Below are positions 1 through 7,046 of a DNA stretch of 7,331 nt, piece after piece; position 1 is the first letter of the stretch; the number at the start of each line of letters is the position of its first letter. The notes under the pieces are model-generated. The model saw only the letters and a program-made list of their open reading frames with translations. It made no database searches and had not been told where the DNA came from. Location: NCBI GenBank assembly GCA_964585635.1, contig CAZPEV010000166.1, positions 1 to 7,331 on the forward strand, in the 5' to 3' direction. Made by a program: the position numbers and the translations under genes. The DNA comes from CAZPEV01 sp964585635. GTDB lineage: Bacteria; Zixibacteria; MSB-5A5; GN15; JAAZOE01.

Positions 1-1
1 A

Positions 2-724
2 TTCGGCACGGTGCTGGAAAACGTGATTTGTGACCCGGTAACCCGCGTCCCCGACCTCGACAACGTCAGCCGGACCGAAAACACCCGCGCCGGGTACCCG
101 CTGGAATTTATCGCCAATTCTTTGCCGGAAAAAAGGGGACCTCATCCCAAGAATATCATCATGCTCACCTGTGATGCCACCGGTGTCATGCCGCCGATCG
201 CCAAGCTGACCCCCCAACAGGCGCTGTACTATTTCATTTCCGGTTATGCCTCGAAGGTCGTCGCCGCCGAAATCGGCCTCGGAAAGGAGCCGGAATCCGT
301 TTTCAGCGCCTGCTTCGGAGCGCCGTTTATGGTTCACCATCCGCATCGATACGCTGATCTGCTGAGGCACAAAATGCTTCGGCATAGCGCCGCTTGCTGG
401 TTGGTCAACACCGGCTGGACCGGCGGTCCCATCGGCATCGGGAAACGGATAAGCCTCCAGCATACCCGGACGCTTCTGAATGCGGCCTTGGACGGCAAGC
501 TGGATAAGGTGGAGTGCTGGACCGACCCGGTATTCAAATTCGCTGCACCGGTGCGGTGTGAAGGGATTCCCGACCAGCTCCTCAGGCCGGAGCAAACCTG
601 GGCAGATGCGGCTGCGTACAAAGATAAGCGGAAAATGCTGGCGGCGCTGTTCATCGAGAATTTCAAGAAATATGCCGCCGGCTGTCCGCCGGAGATTCTG
701 AATACCGGGCCGGTGAAAGAGTGA
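2..724 (+). CDS. pckA: ATP-dependent phosphoenolpyruvate carboxykinase, C-terminal part (5' end outside window)
   Basis: This enzyme converts oxaloacetate + ATP to phosphoenolpyruvate + CO2 + ADP, the entry step of gluconeogenesis in the cytosol. The frame is open from base 2 (first residues FGTVLENV), so the GTG at base 11 is an internal Val and not the start. The 240 residues seen match the C-terminal half of the ATP-type family, which is about 540 residues long, so roughly 300 residues are missing, including the P-loop. Recognisable blocks are TENTR followed by YPLEF (the Arg is the nucleotide-binding Arg of ENTR), IIMLTCDATGVMPPIAKLT, the FSACFGAPF block, LVNTGWTGG and GIGKRISLQHTR, and a C-terminal LFIENFKKYA. 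The GIGKRIS block distinguishes ATP-type from GTP-type enzymes. Nothing in the visible part is broken. It is followed after 47 bases by the FmdB-family gene on the same strand, so co-transcription is possible. Confidence 0.96.
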   Translation, partial: FGTVLENVICDPVTRVPDLDNVSRTENTRAGYPLEFIANSLPEKRGPHPKNIIMLTCDATGVMPPIAKLTPQQALYYFISGYASKVVAAEIGLGKEPESVFSACFGAPFMVHHPHRYADLLRHKMLRHSAACWLVNTGWTGGPIGIGKRISLQHTRTLLNAALDGKLDKVECWTDPVFKFAAPVRCEGIPDQLLRPEQTWADAAAYKDKRKMLAALFIENFKKYAAGCPPEILNTGPVKE

Positions 725-771
725 GCCGCCGGTCATGGGGAATTGATATGAGAACCGGAGCCTGAGCAACC

Positions 772-1071
772 ATGCCGACCTACCAATATTTATGCTCTCA
801 TTGCTCGTATGAGTTTGAAGAGTTCCAGCGCATAACCGAGGCGCCGGTGGCGATCTGCCCGAAATGCGGCCATATCCCGCATCGCATCATCACCGGCGGG
901 GCTGGATTCCTGCTGAAAGGGTCCGGCTTCTACGGTACCGACCATCGCTCGGCGGCGTACCAGACGGCCGCCCGTCGGGATTCATCCGGCGGCGAGGCAG
1001 CCCCCTCGGCTCCGGCCGCGAAAGATACGCCGGCCCCGCCGGCGGCCAAACCGGGCGCCAAGGCAGATTGA
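772..1071 (+). CDS. FmdB-family zinc-ribbon protein
   Basis: This is a small protein of the FmdB/CxxC-CxxC family, named after a putative regulator in a formamidase/amidase operon; the biochemical role of the family is not settled. The N-terminal MPTYQYLC opening is typical. Cys8, Cys11, Cys29 and Cys32 form two CxxC pairs that should bind one zinc. Next comes the diagnostic glycine-rich stretch GGAGFLLKGSGFYGTDHRS (about residues 42-60), followed by a low-complexity Ala/Pro/Lys tail (about 70-99) that is probably disordered. The 99-residue length is normal. The ATG at 772 is supported by GGAG at 757-760, 11 bases upstream. The stop lies one base before the glcD ATG, so the two are probably translated from one message. 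FmdB-family genes are often found beside unrelated metabolic genes, so the neighbours do not define the function. Confidence 0.93.
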   Translation: MPTYQYLCSHCSYEFEEFQRITEAPVAICPKCGHIPHRIITGGAGFLLKGSGFYGTDHRSAAYQTAARRDSSGGEAAPSAPAAKDTPAPPAAKPGAKAD

Positions 1072-1072
1072 G

Positions 1073-2428
1073 ATGGCTCTGACGACCTCGCACAGACAGA
1101 CAATCGCGGAGACCCTCCCTTCGGGGAGGGTCTTTTATGATCTGGCCGATCATCCAGCCTACCTCAAGGACGCGACCGAACTGTCTTTTTCCCCCGACGC
1201 TTTATTCTTCGCCGAAAGCGAGGCCGAAATCGTCGCCGCCGTCAACCTCTGCCGTCGGATAAACCTGCCGCTGATCCCTCGCGGCGCCGGGACCGGCTAC
1301 TCCGGCGGGGCACTGGCGATATCGGGGGGATTGCTCTTGTCGACCGAGCGGATGAAAGCGATTGCCATCGACAAAGCCGGGCGAATTGCCATTGTCGGCC
1401 CAGGAGCGCTTACCGGTGATATCATGACGGCGGCGGAAAAAGCGGGGCTGTTTTATCCCCCCGATCCGGCCAGCTACCTGGAATCGACCATCGGCGGCAA
1501 CCTGGCCGAGAATGCCGGCGGCCTGCGCTGCAAAAAATACGGCGTCACCAAGGATTATGTCCTCAGCTTTCGCGCCGTCATGGCCGATGGTTCCGTCGTC
1601 ACCGCCGACGCCTCCGCCCCCTTCGGGCTGATCGACGTTCTCGTCGGCTCGGAGGGAACCCTCTGCGCCTACTCGCAGATTACCTTGCGGTTGATCGATC
1701 TTCCGCAGCCGGGGAAATCGATCCTGGCCGTCTTTGGACGGGCCGTCGACGCTGCCTCGGTCGTCGCCCAGGTCACCGCCGCCGGGATTGTCCCCTGTGC
1801 CATGGAATTCATCGACGGCGACGCCGTCGCCTGCGTCAACCAATATGACCCCCAACACCGGATCGACGAGGGGGCGGCGCTGCTGCTGTTTGAGACCGAC
1901 GGGCCACAGGCCGAATCCGAAGCCGAACGGATCATGACCATCTGTCGCTGCTTCTCCCCCACGACCCTGCGCGAGGCGGCCGACGCGGAGCAACGGGATA
2001 ATCTCTGGCAGACCCGCCGCAACGTCTCCAAGGCGGTCAAAGAATCAGCCCGGTCGAAAACGGCCGAGGATGTCTGCGTACCGCCGTCCGCCCTACCGGA
2101 CTTGGTCGCCTATGTCGAGGACTTGGGCCGGACGCTCCGGGTGCGGGTCAACTGCTATGGCCATGCCGGCGATGGCAACCTGCATGTCAACTTTCTCGGC
2201 CTGACCGGCAGCCCCACCGAGTTGGCCGATACCATCAAAGGGGTTGAGCTCTTGTTTGAAAAGACCTTGCAGCTTGGCGGGACTCTATCGGGGGAGCACG
2301 GAATCGGCATCACAAAAAAAGATTTCCTGGCTCGCGAGTTTGATCAACCCACGCTGAGCTTCATGAAGCGTCTCAAGAAGGCGCTGGACACCGAGGCGCT
2401 ATTCAATCCGGGGAAGATATTCGCTTAA
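1073..2428 (+). CDS. glcD: FAD-binding 2-hydroxyacid oxidoreductase, GlcD / D-lactate dehydrogenase type
   Basis: This is a flavoprotein of the VAO/PCMH superfamily that oxidises glycolate, D-lactate or a related 2-hydroxyacid to the 2-oxoacid and passes electrons to a partner subunit or to the respiratory chain. The N-terminal FAD domain has DALFFAESEAEI (42-53), PRGAGTGYSGGA (69-80), the GGNLAENAGG block with KKYGVTKDYVL (141-164) and GSEGTL (192-197). The C-terminal cap domain has GHAGDGNLHVN (363-373, with the family's metal/substrate-site histidines), GTLSGEHGIG (403-412) and the closing NPGKIF (445-450). At 451 residues it is full length. The ATG at 1073 is one base after the fmdB TGA; AAGG at 1060-1063 is a weak SD. 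Conserved SGRVFYDLADHPAY lies at 17-30, so a much later start is unlikely. No glcE or glcF partner is visible, so a single-subunit D-lactate dehydrogenase-like role is equally possible. The substrate cannot be told from sequence. Confidence 0.93.
   Translation: MALTTSHRQTIAETLPSGRVFYDLADHPAYLKDATELSFSPDALFFAESEAEIVAAVNLCRRINLPLIPRGAGTGYSGGALAISGGLLLSTERMKAIAIDKAGRIAIVGPGALTGDIMTAAEKAGLFYPPDPASYLESTIGGNLAENAGGLRCKKYGVTKDYVLSFRAVMADGSVVTADASAPFGLIDVLVGSEGTLCAYSQITLRLIDLPQPGKSILAVFGRAVDAASVVAQVTAAGIVPCAMEFIDGDAVACVNQYDPQHRIDEGAALLLFETDGPQAESEAERIMTICRCFSPTTLREAADAEQRDNLWQTRRNVSKAVKESARSKTAEDVCVPPSALPDLVAYVEDLGRTLRVRVNCYGHAGDGNLHVNFLGLTGSPTELADTIKGVELLFEKTLQLGGTLSGEHGIGITKKDFLAREFDQPTLSFMKRLKKALDTEALFNPGKIFA
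1110..1136 (+). terminator. Terminator-like UUCG hairpin inside the 5' end of glcD
   Basis: AGACCCTCCC (1110-1119) and GGGAGGGTCT (1124-1133) are perfect reverse complements closed by the loop TTCG, which gives the extra-stable C(UUCG)G tetraloop. The 3' arm runs directly into TTTT (1133-1136). This is the form of an intrinsic terminator on the plus strand, but it sits at codons 14-22 of glcD and encodes part of the family-conserved SGRVF segment. It may act as an attenuator that reduces glcD expression relative to pckA and fmdB, or it may be a coincidence of codons. The shape is certain; the function is inferred. Confidence 0.4.
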
Positions 2429-2502
2429 GCAGGAATATCAGCCCGAAGAAATCAATCGCTTTAGCGGCAGCTTTTTATCGAATCAATAATTGACGGCCGG
2501 GA

Positions 2503-4536
2503 TCAAGCCACCGGTAAGACGATGGTAATCAATGCTCCCCCGCCGGGATTATTGGCGGCCGAGATTTCTCCCCCGCACTCCGTAATGGTCTTGTACGCCA
2601 ACGCCAGCCCCAGACCCGAACCGTCCGCCTTGGTCGTGAAATACGGCTGGAATATCTTCTGCATGATATCGGCCGAGAATCCCGGCCCGGTATCGGCCAA
2701 TTGTATGGTCACTCGGCGATTGTCGTCGAGCGTGACGGCGACCGTGATGCCGCCGCCGTCGGGCATCGCCTGAAGGCTGTTCTTGATGAGGTTGATAAAG
2801 ACCTGCTGCAACTGCTCCCGGTTTCCCCTCACCGCGACCGGATCATGGCGTTGATATGCGATGGTGACCCCGGCCGCTTCGGCCTCGTCGGTCAGGCTGG
2901 CGATCGCGCGGCTGATTACCTCGGCCAAGTCGACCGGTGCTCCCTCGGCGGCCTTGATCCGGGCCAATTCGAGGAAACGGGTCAAGATCTGATTCAGCCG
3001 CCCGGTCTCATCGAGGATGTTCCGGGTCAGGCGATCATAATCATCCTTGTCTGCGCCCGGAGCGAATTCCAGCCTCAGCCGTTGCGCGGCGATGGCGATG
3101 GCATTGAGCGGATTGCGAATCTCGTGCGCCACGCCGGCCGCCATGTCCCCCATCTCCGACAGCCGCTCCCGCCGGCGGTTTTCCGCCTCCAGCCGCTTCT
3201 GATCCGTGATATCATGCGCCAGGAGAATCATTCCGCCGCCGGCATCATCGGGCAAGGCCGACAGGCCGAGCAAGTATACCCGTTCCCGGCCGCTGGAGGT
3301 AACGACCTGCTTTTCAATTGAAAGCAACCGCTCACCGGGATGCACAACATCCGGAATCTCAAACGGGCAGGCGCCCGATATCTCCGACAGCGGTTTGCCG
3401 ATGACGCCGAAGTCAATTCCACAGATTTCGATGAACGCCTTGTTGGCCGCGATGATCTTCCTGTCGCCGTCCATCGCCAGCACGGCGCTCGACAGCCGGT
3501 CGAAGACGGTCTCGGTCAGCGATTGTATCCGCCGGTACGACCGATCCAAAATAAAGTAGTTCTGATTGACCGACACCACCGCGACCAGAAGGACCGTCAG
3601 AAGAAACAACACCACCGCCAACGTGATGATCTGCCGGTCGTACCCGCGCGATATCTCAGTATATTCATCCAGGTCCATCCCGATCCGAAACACCCCCGGC
3701 GGGTACGCCACCGATTCAAAGCGTCGCGCGATTTCGAGAACATCCCGCCCTTCGAAAGCATTTATCCGCCACCCGGTCGTGTCAACCTGCATGAGGGAAT
3801 CGAGATACGGATCGGCGGAAATGGCCGGTATCGGCGCCAAAGACCGCGATGCGAAAATAATGCCCGATCGGCTCTGCAAAAGGATATAGACGATCCCCGC
3901 CTGATCGGAAATACTCTGAATCAGATGACCGATACCGATCTTGCGCGTGATCTGGTCCATATATTCGGCTTGGGCCGCCATGACAACCCAGTCCCCTTCG
4001 GGCGTGTAGGCATAGATGAAATACTGCACGACCGGCTCGGTCGTGTCGCCGGCGACGATCACCGAGCGATAGCCGCCGCCGGAGAGGCGCAGATCGCGCA
4101 TTTCGACGGCGACCTCGGGCGGATAATCCGGCAGATAACCGGTCGTCCAGCGGTCGGAGCCGATGACGGCAAAGGCGCTGTCGAGAAGGTCAATGGAGAT
4201 AAGTGCGTTTTCATCGCGGAACTGGCGAAAGGCGCGCGGATCGCTGGCAGCGATCAACTGCTGGCGCGCGGCTGAGGCCAGATCGGCGAACCGCTCCTCC
4301 GACAGGGACTCCAAGAGAAGCCCGGCCTGAATGGCGTTGGTCGAGGCCAGCGTCAAGCTGGCCACCAGCGCCTTCCCCTCGTCCACCATGATTTTGAGCA
4401 GGGATTGCCGGGCCTGACTGATTCCCAGGTAGGCCAAAAGAAAAAAGATCACTCCCAGTATCGCCGTTACCAGAAGCAGATACCGAATCCGAATAGAGGC
4501 CACCAATGATGACAGGCGACGGGCACGCATCATCAT
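2503..4536 (-). CDS. Membrane sensor histidine kinase (TM-sensor-TM-PAS-HisKA-HATPase)
   Basis: This is a predicted inner-membrane sensor that autophosphorylates on His and transfers the phosphate to an unlinked response regulator. Numbering from the ATG at 4536 gives 677 residues: TM1 about 19-39; an extracytoplasmic sensor of about 260 residues, probably a Cache-type fold (FRIGMDLDEY near its end is typical); TM2 about 302-324; no HAMP; PAS about 340-445 ending AHDITDQKR; HisKA with His471 in GVAHEIRNPLNAI; N box with Asn582 and Asn586; G1 DTGPGF (615-620); FQPYFTTK; G2 GSGLGL (639-644). All catalytic boxes are intact, of the NtrB/ZraS-like (HPK4) kind. A TTG at 4566 overlapping the upstream kinase's TGA (TTGA) would add 10 residues. 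I prefer the run of three ATGs at 4536-4528, although neither choice has a clear Shine-Dalgarno. The stop is TGA at 2505-2503. Confidence 0.93.
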   Translation of the reverse strand: MMMRARRLSSLVASIRIRYLLLVTAILGVIFFLLAYLGISQARQSLLKIMVDEGKALVASLTLASTNAIQAGLLLESLSEERFADLASAARQQLIAASDPRAFRQFRDENALISIDLLDSAFAVIGSDRWTTGYLPDYPPEVAVEMRDLRLSGGGYRSVIVAGDTTEPVVQYFIYAYTPEGDWVVMAAQAEYMDQITRKIGIGHLIQSISDQAGIVYILLQSRSGIIFASRSLAPIPAISADPYLDSLMQVDTTGWRINAFEGRDVLEIARRFESVAYPPGVFRIGMDLDEYTEISRGYDRQIITLAVVLFLLTVLLVAVVSVNQNYFILDRSYRRIQSLTETVFDRLSSAVLAMDGDRKIIAANKAFIEICGIDFGVIGKPLSEISGACPFEIPDVVHPGERLLSIEKQVVTSSGRERVYLLGLSALPDDAGGGMILLAHDITDQKRLEAENRRRERLSEMGDMAAGVAHEIRNPLNAIAIAAQRLRLEFAPGADKDDYDRLTRNILDETGRLNQILTRFLELARIKAAEGAPVDLAEVISRAIASLTDEAEAAGVTIAYQRHDPVAVRGNREQLQQVFINLIKNSLQAMPDGGGITVAVTLDDNRRVTIQLADTGPGFSADIMQKIFQPYFTTKADGSGLGLALAYKTITECGGEISAANNPGGGALITIVLPVA

Positions 4537-4562
4537 TAAGTACGGCGCCGTCGGGAGGGGTG

Positions 4563-6602
4563 TCAAGCGTTAACTTGCCGGGTCGCGGCGTCGGCCGCGC
4601 CCTCGGATGAGGTCGCGTCGTTGCGAACCGGAATGCGAAGGGAAAAGACGGTTCCGACTCCGGGGACGGAATGGTAGTCGATGGCGCCATGGTGCCGATC
4701 AAGAATCTGCTTCACCACCATCAGGCCGAACCCGCGGCCGCGGCGCCGGCCGGCGTAGCGTTTGGTGAAGATGACGTCGGCCAGGTCGGCCGGAAGTCCG
4801 GCGGCATTGTCCTCGATGTTGATCTGCGCCACCTGCCCGTCGGCCACGGCCTCGGTCGTGATTCGTATACATCGATCGGTCGGTCTTTCGCGCAGGGCGT
4901 CGGCGGCGTTATTCAGAAGATTTATCAGCATCTGCTGAAGCTGGCTGTTGTCGAAATAAATCAGCGGCAGGCTGCGGCTGAGTTCCATCTGGAATGTGAT
5001 TCCGTCGTAACGATTCTGCGGTTTCAGAAATGCCACCAGGTTCTCGATATTCTGGTTCAGATCGCCCGGTTCAAAGACCGCTTCCTCATTACCATACCCC
5101 ACCAACCCTTCGGAGAATCGTTGAATCCGGGCCACGGAATTTTTCAGCACTTCCAGTTTCTTGTCCACCTTGGCCATATCGCCCTTGGCCAGAAGCAGCG
5201 GCAGCAACTCGACGTTCCCGAGGATGACCGCCAGGTAGTTGTTGATTTCATGAGCCACTTCGCCGGCCATGACCCCCCGCGTGATCATCCGGTCGATCGA
5301 CATCATCATCTCCTGAAACCCTCGCGACTCAGAGATGTCGCGGAGAATAAACAGGTAGGCCCGCAGCTTGCCCCCTTCTTCGCGGATCGGAACGCGGTTG
5401 ACCAGCGCCGGGAAGCTTTCCCCGTTGCTCTTCAAGCAAATCATCTCGACTTCATCAACGTCGGCCGTCTGGCCACCTTCGGGAAATACCTTCTCCGGGG
5501 CGAACGGGAAAAACGACACAAAACTGTGGCCGATCGTGTCCCGGGAACGGCAACCGAACAAGGCGGCGGCGGCCTGGCTGAGAATCAATATCGCCCCGTC
5601 GGGGCTGGTTACCACGACGCCAAACGGGGCATTTTCGATCAGGCGAGACATAAACTCCTGGGATTCCGCCAGCGAGGCGTTGGCGGCCGAGAGGTCGGTC
5701 AGGGCCTGCGTCAGGCGGCGGTTGGCCAGCCGCAAATCACGGTTGGAGGCCGTCAGCTCCTGCCGCTTATCCCATAGCGCGTGCGACATGGTGTTGAACG
5801 CCGACGCCACTCGCCCGACGTCGTCGTTCTTGACATCCTCTATCGTGTACAGCACTTCGCCCTCAGTCGTCTTCTCCATGCCGAAAATGAGATGATTGAG
5901 GGGCCGGATGAACTTGTGGAAGATGAGGTTGAGTATCAGCAACGTGATCAGGGTGATGGCCAGAAACAGCACGATGATCGTATAATTATACTGATAATCA
6001 CCGCCGGCGATGGGGCTGGTTTGAAACGTGATAGCCAATATCTGATTGGCGTTGTTCGCCGCCCAGGGGATATAGATTGTCTTCAAGGGCCCGGCTCCCG
6101 AGGGCATGATGTTGCCCACTTGAATCCCCCGGCCGGACAGGGTATTGCGGTCGGCGGCGGCGACGATGCGATCGAGCGCCTGCGGTTCTGCGGTTCGCAC
6201 GGTATCGGCCAGGACCGAGGCCCGGCACCGGTAATTGTCGCTATCGGCGATCGGCGTCAATAATGCCAGCCCTGCCAAGCCCTTCATATATTTTTGCGAC
6301 CTGTGGAACAGCGACCCGATGGTCTCGGCGTCGATCGCTTCAGGAACCGCCAGGGAATCCCCGACCCGCCCGATCGCCTCCAGTTCCGCCCGAAAATACT
6401 CGCTGACGAAATCAAAGCGAAAGGCGATCAAGCGATCGATTCGGTTCTTGTTGTTCTCGATGCTGACGTAGGTTACGGCGGCAAAGATGAGCAGTGAGTG
6501 GAGAACCACCAGAAATGAAACACGATATAAGATCCCGGGAATCTTCACGATTCGCTCCTCAGCGCCGATCTCTGTACCTTTCTCAGTCATATCGGCCGTC
6601 AT
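4563..6602 (-). CDS. Membrane sensor histidine kinase (TM-sensor-TM-HAMP-PAS-HisKA-HATPase) with atypical H and G1 boxes
   Basis: This is a 679-residue predicted inner-membrane sensor kinase, first gene of a two-kinase unit. Order: short cytoplasmic N-terminus; TM1 about 27-47; extracytoplasmic sensor of about 160 residues of unrecognised fold; TM2 about 207-227; HAMP about 228-282 (FIRPLNHLIFGMEK, then DDVGRVASAFNTM); coiled coil about 277-315; PAS about 316-425 (ENAPFGVVVTSPDG, then FILRDISESR); dimerisation helix with His451 in EVAHEINNYLAVILGN; N box with Asn561 and Asn565 (NLLNNAADAL); G1 starting at Asp598; G2 GRGFGL (622-627). Oddities: the Pro after HExxN is Tyr455, and G1 reads DNAAG, not DxGxG, so the first Gly is Ala600. 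It may have altered activity or belong to a subfamily where this is normal. The start at 6602 lacks a Shine-Dalgarno, as does the alternative ATG at 6590. Its stop abuts the next kinase gene. Confidence 0.92.
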   Translation of the reverse strand: MTADMTEKGTEIGAEERIVKIPGILYRVSFLVVLHSLLIFAAVTYVSIENNKNRIDRLIAFRFDFVSEYFRAELEAIGRVGDSLAVPEAIDAETIGSLFHRSQKYMKGLAGLALLTPIADSDNYRCRASVLADTVRTAEPQALDRIVAAADRNTLSGRGIQVGNIMPSGAGPLKTIYIPWAANNANQILAITFQTSPIAGGDYQYNYTIIVLFLAITLITLLILNLIFHKFIRPLNHLIFGMEKTTEGEVLYTIEDVKNDDVGRVASAFNTMSHALWDKRQELTASNRDLRLANRRLTQALTDLSAANASLAESQEFMSRLIENAPFGVVVTSPDGAILILSQAAAALFGCRSRDTIGHSFVSFFPFAPEKVFPEGGQTADVDEVEMICLKSNGESFPALVNRVPIREEGGKLRAYLFILRDISESRGFQEMMMSIDRMITRGVMAGEVAHEINNYLAVILGNVELLPLLLAKGDMAKVDKKLEVLKNSVARIQRFSEGLVGYGNEEAVFEPGDLNQNIENLVAFLKPQNRYDGITFQMELSRSLPLIYFDNSQLQQMLINLLNNAADALRERPTDRCIRITTEAVADGQVAQINIEDNAAGLPADLADVIFTKRYAGRRRGRGFGLMVVKQILDRHHGAIDYHSVPGVGTVFSLRIPVRNDATSSEGAADAATRQVNA

Positions 6603-6627
6603 CGAGGAAAGCTAAAGGGGAACAGAT

Positions 6628-6696
6628 AAAAGAGGGGAGTGGCGGAGGGGGATTTCGGACCACCCTCAGACGAGGGATGGCCCGTTCGCCACTCCC
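6628..6696 (-). other. 62-base imperfect palindrome forming one long bulged hairpin, with a T-run on the minus strand
   Basis: Bases 6635-6646 (GGGAGTGGCGGA) pair with 6685-6696 (TTCGCCACTCCC): 12 pairs, one of them G-U. Stacked directly inside, 6656-6658 pair with 6682-6684, 6660-6662 with 6678-6680 and 6663-6667 (CCCTC) with 6672-6676 (GAGGG), around the loop AGAC. Only an A/C mismatch, a bulged A6677 and a nine-base one-sided bulge (6647-6655) break the helix. On the minus strand the helix is followed by CTCTTTTA (6634-6627). It ends about 25 bases before the kinase start at 6602. It could be an intrinsic terminator or attenuator in the kinase leader, a structured regulatory RNA, or one copy of a dispersed REP-like repeat. 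Copy number elsewhere would separate these. I cannot assign it to a known RNA family. Confidence 0.55.
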
Positions 6697-6704
6697 ACAA
6701 TTGA

Positions 6705-6770
6705 TTACGCGGCCGAAGGCCGCTTTCCAAGTTCCAAAATCGCAAACAGCAAAAAATAGGCCGAGACCAT
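6705..6770 (-). CDS. Possible small membrane peptide (21 residues), weakly supported
   Basis: ATG at 6770 to TAA at 6705 encodes 21 residues, starting MVSAYFLLFAILELGKR and ending PSAA: one hydrophobic stretch followed by a basic tail, the form of a very small single-span membrane peptide. Just upstream on the minus strand is GGGGAGGAGGC (6781-6771), a strong Shine-Dalgarno with GGAGG four bases from the ATG. This contrasts with the two kinase genes, which have none. The stop codon lies just past the GCGGCC hairpin. It sits about 100 bases upstream of the first kinase in the same direction, so a leader or co-expressed peptide is imaginable. I do not recognise a family. A purine-rich match beside a short ORF occurs often by chance in G+C-rich DNA. 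Confidence 0.22.
   Translation of the reverse strand: MVSAYFLLFAILELGKRPSAA
6709..6723. repeat. Perfect 6-bp hairpin GCGGCC-GAA-GGCCGC
   Basis: GCGGCC (6709-6714) and GGCCGC (6718-6723) are exact inverted copies around GAA. Only TTT follows on the plus strand and no T-run on the minus strand, so it is a poor terminator. It overlaps the 3' end of the small ORF. It may be part of the folded leader region or simple palindromic clutter. Confidence 0.5.
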
Positions 6771-6977
6771 GCCTCCTCCCCTGGTGGACAAAAACCGATT
6801 ACTGGCACCACGCCTGATCCGGCCTCCGGCGATCCATCGTGCCCAGCCACAGGCAATTACCGGGATGATTATCGCAGAATGAATGACGCGACGGCCACTA
6901 TCGAGGATATATGCAGCAAAGGTAACAAATTGCGCAGAACCATCTGCGTCTATAGCCGGCGAGGCCGCCCCTGACGA

Positions 6978-6991
6978 GATGATCGATCATC
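6978..6991. repeat. 14-bp perfect palindrome GATGATCGATCATC
   Basis: Both halves (GATGATC and GATCATC) are exact reverse complements with no spacer, so the site is two-fold symmetric DNA, the form of a dimeric regulator's operator. It lies in the intergenic region downstream of the reductase gene and nearly 400 bases upstream of the kinase start. No regulator gene is in view to link it to, so operator function is only a possibility. Confidence 0.4.
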
Positions 6992-7046
6992 AGCCAAAAT
7001 AAATCTTCCGGTTGATCGACAGACCCATGCCTGTCACGGTCGTGCT

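Noticed and set aside
11..13. GTG at base 11 as a start for the first gene
   Set aside because: The frame is open upstream to the window edge with family-consistent residues (FGT before VLENV), so the gene is truncated by the window and does not start here.
1202..1993. 263-codon minus-strand ORF opposite glcD
   Set aside because: Gly/Asp-rich shadow of the FAD domain; glcD's motifs account for the coding signal.
2457..2476. Possible terminator between the convergent glcD and kinase genes (CGCTTTAGCG region followed by TTTTT)
   Set aside because: There is a T-run at 2472-2476, but the best stem next to it is only three or four pairs, too weak to call. The 74-base gap otherwise shows nothing.
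3340..4275. 311-codon plus-strand ORF opposite the downstream kinase
   Set aside because: It lies wholly antisense to a kinase with intact domains. The translation has no recognisable motif and is rich in Arg, Asp and His, as expected for a shadow frame in G+C-rich DNA.
4542..4551. ACGGCGCCGT palindrome just before the downstream kinase's ATG run
   Set aside because: A ten-base palindrome of G and C is common in this composition, and it may lie inside the coding region if the TTG at 4566 is used. No further support as an operator or hairpin.
4671..5777. 368-codon plus-strand ORF opposite the HAMP-containing kinase
   Set aside because: It is antisense to the HisKA/HATPase and PAS-coding region, with His/Gln-rich composition and no family features, so I read it as a shadow of the real gene.
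6879..6974. 31-codon plus-strand ORF in the intergenic region
   Set aside because: No Shine-Dalgarno, no family resemblance, and a length expected by chance.
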